Shown here piece after piece: positions 30,892-37,437 of a DNA stretch of 37,437 nt. Made by a program: the position numbers and the translations under genes. The notes beneath the pieces were generated by a model that worked only from the letters and a program-made list of their open reading frames with translations, ran no database searches and had not been told where the DNA came from. The DNA is from a virus. How positions within the stretch are numbered: position 1 is the stretch's first letter; the number at the start of each line of letters is the position of its first letter. Where the stretch lies: positions 1-37,437 of the IMG/VR virus record IMGVR_UViG_3300050120_000111. One strand, given 5' to 3'.

Positions 30892-30925
30892 TTGAAAGCC
30901 CCTCACTTTCGCAAGGGGCTTTCAA
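30892..30925 (-). promoter_or_regulatory. 12-bp hairpin with GAAA loop ahead of the 337 aa gene
   Basis: TTGAAAGCCCCT pairs perfectly with AGGGGCTTTCAA, with further wobble pairs closing on a GAAA loop. A run of nine T precedes it on the minus strand and no T run follows, so it is not a standard terminator for either strand. It sits 18 bases before the ATG and may be an RNA-processing site or translation control element. Confidence 0.5.
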
Positions 30926-30942
30926 AAAAAAACCAACATGAA

Positions 30943-31986
30943 CTATCTTCCTAATAAATTGCAGATTTGCTGATATAGGGCAACGGCATTGTCAACGCGG
31001 TTATACACCAGTTGCGCGAATTGCTCTGCTGCGTCTCCCTCTTTAACATCAAAATAAGCCCGTTGGGTACTTGTAAGCACCATTTTACCAGGGATTACAT
31101 TAGTGGAAATTAGGTTATCCCGTAACGCCAGGGTAATATTATATTTAAAGGCATTCTTAGGGTTGGTAAACTGCTTATTGAAGTTATCAGGATCGCTTTC
31201 GGCACGAAGTATAAACTCATTCCTGATACGGCCCAAATCGGCCTCCGGATGGTCAACGTTAATACCGAAGTGCATAGCCACTGGCAACATTTCCTCAACA
31301 CTTGCTTCACGGGCAGCCTTGGCCGCGGCGAATAGCATATCTGATCTATTCATAGTCTGCCTCATTTCCTTTTCAGGATTTACAAGTCTGTAAACTGGCG
31401 GAACCGGGTTAAGAGGGTTCTTTACTTCCTCAAACACGTCCTGTACCATAATCGCATCTAACAGGGCTGTATTCATACCACTAACGAACAAACTGCCGTT
31501 ACGGAACTCAATAAAGTTTTTCGGGTTAGACAACTGTGCTTCTGAGGGCTCGGGCTTCATCTGGTCTTTTACCCAAATAGAACCATATCCGGCAAGATAA
31601 CGCCAATGCTCTATTTCGCCACTATCGGGGTTTATAGCTGTCCCCGATGGCTCAATAAAGTAAATAGGCGGGAATGGGTTATCCTGTACTTCCCCTGTTT
31701 CATAATCGCGGCCCTTAGCGCTGGTATACTCTTTCATCAACTGAAAGTGATAACGCTTTTTAGGGTCGTACTTTTGCACGGGTTTTGGAGGTGATTTAAC
31801 TACCGTTGGAGTTTCTACGGGAGCAACATAAGGCATACCGCCCCATTGTGTAGTTTGTTCTTGTTGCTGTGGTGAATTACTTTGTTGAGTTGCCGCCGCT
31901 TTATTTTTGCGGGCATTTGCAAACTTTTCTCTTGCAGCCAACTGCGCAGCAGAGGGTGCTTTCTTGATTTTTTCTGTTTCTGACAT
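30943..31986 (-). CDS. hypothetical head-associated protein (347 aa)
   Basis: The N-terminal 80 residues are low-complexity (KKAPSAAQLAAREKFANARK, then Gln/Pro-rich linkers), followed by a globular part (PPIYFIEPSGTAINPDSG, WRYLAGYGSIWVKDQ). The gene follows the major capsid protein and its attenuating hairpin. A capsid accessory or head-assembly function is plausible by position. No family is recognised. Confidence 0.55.
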   Translation of the reverse strand: MSETEKIKKAPSAAQLAAREKFANARKNKAAATQQSNSPQQQEQTTQWGGMPYVAPVETPTVVKSPPKPVQKYDPKKRYHFQLMKEYTSAKGRDYETGEVQDNPFPPIYFIEPSGTAINPDSGEIEHWRYLAGYGSIWVKDQMKPEPSEAQLSNPKNFIEFRNGSLFVSGMNTALLDAIMVQDVFEEVKNPLNPVPPVYRLVNPEKEMRQTMNRSDMLFAAAKAAREASVEEMLPVAMHFGINVDHPEADLGRIRNEFILRAESDPDNFNKQFTNPKNAFKYNITLALRDNLISTNVIPGKMVLTSTQRAYFDVKEGDAAEQFAQLVYNRVDNAVALYQQICNLLGR

Positions 31987-32008
31987 GATTTTTTGATTTG
32001 TGGAATTA

Positions 32009-32043
32009 TCAAATAAAGCCCCCGAACACTATCGCCGGGGGCT
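32009..32043 (-). terminator. terminator/attenuator after the capsid gene
   Basis: On the minus strand AGCCCCCG (32043-32036) pairs with CGGGGGCT (32024-32017), followed by TTTATTTG. The interrupted T tract suggests partial termination, which would make capsid protein more abundant than the downstream head proteins. Confidence 0.65.
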
Positions 32044-32071
32044 AATTAATTGCATTTTTTTTTTTTAATTA

Positions 32072-33436
32072 TTAGTTACCTTGTAAGATAACATATTGTT
32101 GTGCACCCCTGACCCTGGAACCCCAGTAACCTATGGTTGTAGAAACCCGGTTAGCGGTGGTATTGGTCGGCGTAGAAGCAAACAAGCCTGTTTCGGCTAT
32201 ATGCCATTTATTGCCGCCAAACGGTGTCTGGTACATGATCTCAAAGCGAGGTACAGTAACAGTAGTGCTTTTGCCATCACCATCAACGTTTACGCCATTG
32301 GTTTTTCCTTGTGGGAAGCCCATCATAAAGCGGTAACGCTGACCTAAGCCAGATGAGGCATACATAGCCTGTTCATCCCATAACCCGTAGTTGGTTACGT
32401 TGTACTTACGTTTGTAGATTTTCAATGATTTAAAATCAATTGAAAGGTCGATACCTGCACGGCTACCTTCTTCAACGTAGATGATAGCACCGTTGTTAAC
32501 CGTGTTGAACATAGAGTTGGTGAACTCAATATAACTTTGGTTATCGGCAAGCAAATCGTACTCTTTAGGGCAACCCATTGAGCTTAAGGCGCGTTCTGTC
32601 TGCGCAAAGGTAGTAGTAACACCTAAAGTGTTAAAAGTACCGTTCACGCCGTTAGCCTGCACCTGTTTAACCACGCCGTTTGTACCTTCTTCAACATACG
32701 GCAGGTTATTAGTCTGCGTAGCTTCCATAATCAGGTATTCACGTTCCAGCATCAATGACAAGTCATCGTCCTGGCGCTGTTTGTAGGTGTAGCAATATTG
32801 CCCGTTAACCTGGAAGTCGATACGTTCTGCATCGGCAAGGTCGGTAATGGTAGTATCCTTACGGATCTCTGTGCAATAGTTGCTGTACTTATCAATGTTC
32901 CTGATAATGGTTTGGGTAACCGTTGATGCTTCACCAAGGTATTTAAAGCCACGGTTAAGCAGTTCGTCACCGGCCAGCGTTGAGGCATTTTGGCCCAACA
33001 CAACTGGGGTTAATACGAAGGTATGCGCGTTGTTAACGCTGCGTGAAACACCCGATACCTGACTTTCAACACCTGTACGGGAGTTATAAAAAATAAGCCC
33101 GTTTGATGGTAATGATTTGGTACCACTTTGGGTATAGCCACCTGCCTGAACAGTGATAGTAGCAGGGGCAGATGCAGCCACCGTAACCGCTGTTGCTGAT
33201 TGCACAAAGCCCATAAACGCACCACGGTTTTGATACCATAATGTTTGCTTATTGGGCGATTTCATAATGTTGCCGGCCAATTCATTGACAAGCACGTAAG
33301 GCACGAAGTTTCGTGTCTCAGTAAATTTTTCATACGGACGTACCGTAACGATATTCAGACCGCTGATCTCTCCATACCTCGTTACTGAGGGGTCGGAGTA
33401 CTGTGCCGGGGTCTGGGTAGGAAGTGTTATTGCCAT
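32072..33436 (-). CDS. major capsid protein, HK97-type (454 aa)
   Basis: The size, abundant beta strands and long E-loop-like region, and the order portal, scaffold, capsid identify it. Typical elements are the N-terminal arm (YEKFTETRNFVPYVLVNELAG), the middle spine-like region (NIDKYSNYCTEIRKDT, REYLIMEATQTNNLPYVEEG), and a P-domain-like C-terminus (YQTPFGGNKWHIAETGLFAS). It forms the icosahedral shell together with the preceding scaffold protein. I cannot see a protease or cleavage site. Start is the ATG at 33436 with an AT-rich leader. Confidence 0.75.
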   Translation of the reverse strand: MAITLPTQTPAQYSDPSVTRYGEISGLNIVTVRPYEKFTETRNFVPYVLVNELAGNIMKSPNKQTLWYQNRGAFMGFVQSATAVTVAASAPATITVQAGGYTQSGTKSLPSNGLIFYNSRTGVESQVSGVSRSVNNAHTFVLTPVVLGQNASTLAGDELLNRGFKYLGEASTVTQTIIRNIDKYSNYCTEIRKDTTITDLADAERIDFQVNGQYCYTYKQRQDDDLSLMLEREYLIMEATQTNNLPYVEEGTNGVVKQVQANGVNGTFNTLGVTTTFAQTERALSSMGCPKEYDLLADNQSYIEFTNSMFNTVNNGAIIYVEEGSRAGIDLSIDFKSLKIYKRKYNVTNYGLWDEQAMYASSGLGQRYRFMMGFPQGKTNGVNVDGDGKSTTVTVPRFEIMYQTPFGGNKWHIAETGLFASTPTNTTANRVSTTIGYWGSRVRGAQQYVILQGN

Positions 33437-33470
33437 TTTAGTAATTTTTTAATTGGGTTAATAATTTAGT

Positions 33471-34589
33471 TTACCCCCAAACTGCATCGCCCGCATCAAG
33501 TGGTTCACCTGGACCTGCTGGTTGCCTTACTTGCTGATCATCAATATTCTTGATTTTAGCAACTTCGGCCTTGCGTCCATTGGTTACACCTTGCGTATAA
33601 GCTGATCGCTGCATCTTTTCAATATTCTCTAAAACATGCTCATCCTTGGCGATGTTTAAGAGATTAAATGATCCGTCTGCATTTGTCCAGCCACGCCGGG
33701 ACATAAATTCAGCACCGCTCCACGTTTTCATGGCTTCTTTCCTTGCTGTATTTTCTTCTGGTGTTACGGCAAAAACCACTTCCTCGGGATTTTTGTCGTC
33801 ACCTACCTGAAAAGTATAGTCAGTAAGGGAAACCTGTTTGTCTGCCATATCGGCCCAGTTACGAGCAGCTTCGTCAAGTTGCTCTTGTGTTGGGGCTGTT
33901 GATACTTCGGCAGCGGGTGGCGTATTATTGGTTATTTTTGGGAGTTCAATTGCTTTTTGTGCTGATTTAAGGGTGATGCGGTAGTCCCGGCTATCCCTTT
34001 CCAACTTTAATGCGTTAGCATCGGCCTGTTCGTTATGCGCCAATGCTTCTTTATACGCCTCGGGGTCAACTTCCTTGTCGAAGTCTGACATATTAAACTT
34101 TTCGAGCTGCTTTCCGTATTCAGAGCGCAGTTCAAGTTCAATATCGGCAGGTGTCCATTGTGGGTTCTTTTTGGCAAGCCCTTCGCGTATCACGTCAATA
34201 TGCGACATGGTATCGTAGTTCTTATCCATTTCACGCCAGTAGGCTTTCACCTTGTCCATTTCGCCGTTAGTCCAGGCTTCGTAGAGTGCTTTAGAATCTT
34301 CGTCCTTAAACTCAGGGTGTTTCTCAATTATCTTTTCGACAATCTTCTCTACGATCTTTGGTTCAGGTTCTTTTACTTCGGCTGATGCCGGGGCTGCTTC
34401 ACCTGCTTTTGGCTCAACTTTAGCTGCGGGCGGTGGTACTGCGGCAGGCGCAGGCGTTTCGGCTGCGTGTTGCTGTTCAACGGGTGCCGTGTTAAGATTT
34501 GTTAATGTTTGTTCGTTTGGTTCTGTTGATGTAGGTGGCCCTTTTGGCACCACTTCGGGCTCATCAGCGCCCATGTATCCTGTTCCCAT
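33471..34589 (-). CDS. capsid scaffolding protein (372 aa)
   Basis: The N-terminal 90 residues are Pro/Ala/Glu/Gln-rich and disordered (EQQHAAETPAPAAVPPPAAK), leading to a coiled-coil run (EPKIVEKIVEKIIEKHPEFK) and a charged helical body. This is the usual composition of phage scaffolds, which fill the procapsid and leave or are cleaved before maturation. It lies immediately upstream of the capsid gene in transcription order. The C-terminus (EPLDAGDAVWG) could be the capsid-binding end. Confidence 0.75.
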   Translation of the reverse strand: MGTGYMGADEPEVVPKGPPTSTEPNEQTLTNLNTAPVEQQHAAETPAPAAVPPPAAKVEPKAGEAAPASAEVKEPEPKIVEKIVEKIIEKHPEFKDEDSKALYEAWTNGEMDKVKAYWREMDKNYDTMSHIDVIREGLAKKNPQWTPADIELELRSEYGKQLEKFNMSDFDKEVDPEAYKEALAHNEQADANALKLERDSRDYRITLKSAQKAIELPKITNNTPPAAEVSTAPTQEQLDEAARNWADMADKQVSLTDYTFQVGDDKNPEEVVFAVTPEENTARKEAMKTWSGAEFMSRRGWTNADGSFNLLNIAKDEHVLENIEKMQRSAYTQGVTNGRKAEVAKIKNIDDQQVRQPAGPGEPLDAGDAVWG

Positions 34590-34660
34590 GTTGTTTAATA
34601 AATTGTGTAATTTTTATCTGCACAATAATAATACTAAATAATTAGCTTTTTTGGTGGCCA

Positions 34661-35122
34661 TTAATGACTTGTTATGGGGATATAATTAGGATTATTAAAT
34701 GGAATTCCATTGGCCCCTATACCGTTTAAAACATTTGTACCTGTTTTATATCCGTTATTGGCAAACCACGTTCCTTGCTCAGCTGGCAATTGGATGCCAG
34801 TTCCGGTAGATTTAGCATAATCGTACGCCATATCGGTATCATAACTTATTTTACCTGTTTTTGGATCTTTTATAGTTTTACCTAAAAATGTTAAATTTTT
34901 CTCTCCGGGTTTTCTTATTACAGTGGGATAAATATAGCCGTTACCATCATCGGCCATAAAATGGGTTGATAAGTCGGGTTGGCCTGGAACTTGAAGTGTA
35001 GGTGCATTTTTTTCACGTAATCGTTGGACCCAATCTAAATGGTTGTTTGCATTTAAAACGCTATCAACATATGCCCTTTTATTCGTTTTGAATAATGGTG
35101 GACCATTTTGTAATTCCTCCAT
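34661..35122 (-). CDS. small conserved phage protein next to portal (153 aa)
   Basis: The sequence follows a domain frequent in phage head regions and inside polyvalent proteins: VDSVLNANNHLDWVQRLRE, then STHFMADDGNGYIYPTVIRK, AYDYAKSTGTGIQLP and TWFANNGYK. The conserved pattern is a WVQRL helix, an STHxM turn, a beta hairpin ending in YPT, and an A-Y-A helix. Its exact role is not known to me. It starts two bases after the portal stop. Confidence 0.65.
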   Translation of the reverse strand: MEELQNGPPLFKTNKRAYVDSVLNANNHLDWVQRLREKNAPTLQVPGQPDLSTHFMADDGNGYIYPTVIRKPGEKNLTFLGKTIKDPKTGKISYDTDMAYDYAKSTGTGIQLPAEQGTWFANNGYKTGTNVLNGIGANGIPFNNPNYIPITSH

Positions 35123-35124
35123 AT

Positions 35125-37437
35125 CTAAGCTGCTACTTGTTGTTGAGGTTGTGATTGGTCGGGTTGACCTTGTTGCTGCTGTTGGGCTTGCTGAGCCTCC
35201 TGCATTTGCTGCTGTTGCTCGGCTTGTGCCTGTTGTGCGTCGTCCTCCTGTTGCGAATGTATAGCATGTACCATTAACTGTTTTTCGCTTTGGTCAACTA
35301 TACCCATTCCATCAAGAATAACAGGTGGAAGGTCTTTCCAGGTCGCACCAGGCTGCGCCATCATACTCTTAGCTATTTCGGCCTTAATAATATTTATACC
35401 TTTTAATATTTCAACTTCCTTTTGAATATCGGCTTTTTCTTTTTCATTACGCAATTCAAGATCTGCTTTAAACTGCATAGTTTGCCTGTCCTGATCACCC
35501 TTTGCCTGCGCCGCAGCTTCTGCCGCCTTAGTATTATCATCCGAATTTTGCTTGGCTTCCTCTCTGAGTTCTCGTTGACGCCTGTTAATTCTTGCACCCA
35601 GCATGTATGAAGCATAGTCCACATCTATTGCGGCCCGTTTACGCACTTCCATAGCATCGGCAACGGTAATTTCTTTTTGAGTTAACGCGGCGGCCAAATT
35701 CTGTTCTAAGAACATTTGCGCTTGATCATCGACAATAGTCGTTAACTGTATATCAAAAGTGGACCTGTCAAAATCGTCATCACCTTCAACTTTTATGTAC
35801 TCCACCTTATCATTACCAAGTGCCCGACGATAACCGTCATAATACCTGTTTTCTTTTTTACCAAAAACAAGTATATCCCATCCACGCAATTGAACTAATT
35901 TGGCTGTCCTTAGTAATATATTCAGGTAGCTATTGTAAATGTAATTTGATGAGCTTTCGCCAGTTTGCTTGGCCTGTTTAACTACTTCCTGGCTAACCGC
36001 CTGATTGGTGATAAGTCCGGCATTCAGGTTATTGTCGCCGGTAATTTTCATCAGCGTATCAAACTCAGCATTCCATTCCTGACGTAACTGCTCTAACTTG
36101 CCGCTAAAAGGCACATTATTGGGACTGATAGGTTCCCGGCGCTTTTCTATACCGCCATCGTCAATTAACTTCCAAAAACCAACACCTGTCTGCTTTTTTA
36201 TTTTATAAAGCTGGAAAGGATTTAAGGTACCTTGACCGGTGCCGATATCCACATCTGACATAGTAGAAATATCCACGTCATAACCATCTGGCATGGCTGC
36301 AGCAATAATGGCCTGTTGTTTCAGGTCAATCAACTGCATCTTTTTAATAGACGGTATCATGGTTTCCACCATTGGTTTGTTAACCATTTTATGATTACCG
36401 TACATATAAACCACGTAGGAAGAAACTACTTCCTGTAGGTTATCTTTGGGCTTAACCATGTTTTTAGATAACCCCCATTCCAGAACATAGTTCCATGGCT
36501 TATCATCTTCCTGATCACCGGTTCCGGCGTTAGCCACCATTACCCCAGTATAGGTTACTTCATAGGCATTACTCTGTAAAGTAGTATCGGCGTTTTTTAC
36601 TTTTTTTATGGGGTCAAGCGTTTCCTTACCAAAACGGTCTACGCCTGTTTTATATTTAAGGTTATAAAGGGTTTTAGCCTCCAACTCGATTAACTCTACC
36701 CGAAAACTATCGTAAGGACGCGCAAGTGCTGTAGTATAGGCATAATCCCATCCGTAACCGAAGTCTTGAGGGTTACCATATTTACCTACGTTTGTTTGGG
36801 CCAGATTGAACAGTTTTTGTTCACTTATTTTACCGGGGTATTTAAGTCTGATATTGGCTATGCTTTCACAAAACACTTCACCATTGTATTCCCAGTCACG
36901 AAAATCATTAAACCGGCAATAAGAGGTGATTAGGTTTTCAGGTTGAATAAAACGTATTTTAATGCGACCATTGGCATCGATATATACTTTTGTTCCAGCA
37001 TACCCACAACATCTTAAATCATCCAGTATACGGCCTTTAATAACGCCTGACATATCATTATCATAGAACACGATATTAATGAGTTCCTGCATGATGACTT
37101 CTTCGCGTTCTTTGTAGTTATAGCCAAATTCAACCTCTACTTCTTCATCGGTCTGCGGGTCGCTATCTTTATATTCAGCTATTTGTACGCCAGCGTCTTG
37201 TTGCAATGCTTCAATGCGTGCACGTTCTTTTAATTTGAACTTAGCGTAGTCTTTGGCGTTTTTCTTTTTTTCGGTGGTAAATGGGTCAATGGCGTTACAG
37301 GATATTTTTTTTATGCGCTGGTTGTATCTGTCATCCATACGCATAAGGAACGGTATAGCTATGGGTAATGGTTCGTATATGAGCTGTATTACGCTATCTT
37401 CGCCGTCAAGGTCAAGGATGTCCTTATACTCCTGCAT
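35125..37437 (-). CDS. portal protein (770 aa, 5' end at window edge)
   Basis: The protein sits first in the head cluster and has the layout of large podovirus/crAss-like portals: an N-terminal mixed domain (IQLIYEPLPIAIPFLMRMDD), a central region with ITGDNNLNAGLITNQAVSQE, and long helices near the C-terminus. The C-terminal 45 residues are Gln-rich (QQAQAEQQQQMQEAQQAQQQ). The portal is a dodecameric ring through which DNA is packaged and released. The first Met is at the last base of the window, so the true start may lie further upstream. Confidence 0.75.
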   Translation of the reverse strand: MQEYKDILDLDGEDSVIQLIYEPLPIAIPFLMRMDDRYNQRIKKISCNAIDPFTTEKKKNAKDYAKFKLKERARIEALQQDAGVQIAEYKDSDPQTDEEVEVEFGYNYKEREEVIMQELINIVFYDNDMSGVIKGRILDDLRCCGYAGTKVYIDANGRIKIRFIQPENLITSYCRFNDFRDWEYNGEVFCESIANIRLKYPGKISEQKLFNLAQTNVGKYGNPQDFGYGWDYAYTTALARPYDSFRVELIELEAKTLYNLKYKTGVDRFGKETLDPIKKVKNADTTLQSNAYEVTYTGVMVANAGTGDQEDDKPWNYVLEWGLSKNMVKPKDNLQEVVSSYVVYMYGNHKMVNKPMVETMIPSIKKMQLIDLKQQAIIAAAMPDGYDVDISTMSDVDIGTGQGTLNPFQLYKIKKQTGVGFWKLIDDGGIEKRREPISPNNVPFSGKLEQLRQEWNAEFDTLMKITGDNNLNAGLITNQAVSQEVVKQAKQTGESSSNYIYNSYLNILLRTAKLVQLRGWDILVFGKKENRYYDGYRRALGNDKVEYIKVEGDDDFDRSTFDIQLTTIVDDQAQMFLEQNLAAALTQKEITVADAMEVRKRAAIDVDYASYMLGARINRRQRELREEAKQNSDDNTKAAEAAAQAKGDQDRQTMQFKADLELRNEKEKADIQKEVEILKGINIIKAEIAKSMMAQPGATWKDLPPVILDGMGIVDQSEKQLMVHAIHSQQEDDAQQAQAEQQQQMQEAQQAQQQQQGQPDQSQPQQQVAA

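Overview
This window is part of a tailed bacteriophage (or prophage) genome whose host is probably in the Bacteroidota, most likely a Sphingobacteriaceae-like bacterium. The host call is an inference. It rests on several TAnnTTTG-type promoter boxes, very few Shine-Dalgarno sequences, secreted proteins with signal peptides ending in AQS, and a DUF5977-like Cys/Ala module in a tail protein. The structural genes suggest a short-tailed (podovirus-like) virion, distantly reminiscent of crAss-like and Cellulophaga podoviruses: large portal, scaffold, HK97-type capsid, two or three ring/adaptor proteins, a huge propeller-like stabilisation protein, injected internal proteins and a beta-helix tailspike. 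No terminase, polymerase or integrase is present, so replication and packaging genes must lie outside the window.

Layout. Bases 1-5344 hold about twenty small, tightly packed + strand accessory genes, many joined by ATGA or TAATG overlaps. They include two Cys-rich zinc-binding-like peptides, a sulfotransferase-like P-loop protein, three small secreted proteins, a two-helix membrane protein, an HNH homing endonuclease and a hydrophobic 182 aa protein. This module ends at a strong terminator (5443-5472) and converges on the late module. The late module runs on the minus strand from 37437 down to 5475: portal, small virion protein, scaffold, major capsid protein, two head-region proteins, ring proteins, a RAMP/Cas7-flavoured phage protein with an associated non-coding array, stabilisation protein, tail protein, cupin, internal virion proteins (513 and 1698 aa), minor tail proteins, tailspike, and a lysis cassette (TM/coiled-coil protein, two micro-ORFs, GH25 lysozyme, holin). 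Internal hairpins at 26035-26066, 29795-29823 and 32009-32043 divide the late module into separately controlled transcription units.

The most unusual object lies at 26035-27226. A Bacteroidota-type promoter leads into a leader with three copies of a 9-nt element in alternating orientation (two mutually exclusive pairings, one covering the start codon). A 193 aa protein of a widespread phage family follows, then a 378-nt non-coding array, then a terminator. The array has a strict 5-nt period, CCNNR on + and YNNGG on the transcribed strand. Every 11 or 12 pentamers it is broken by a 7-nt element NNCTGA-type block that sets CTGACC anchors exactly 62 or 67 bases apart. The variable bases are not shared between units, so the pattern is not simple repeat duplication. 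It looks like a long RNA or DNA landing pad for a multisubunit protein. I know of no described element with this design.
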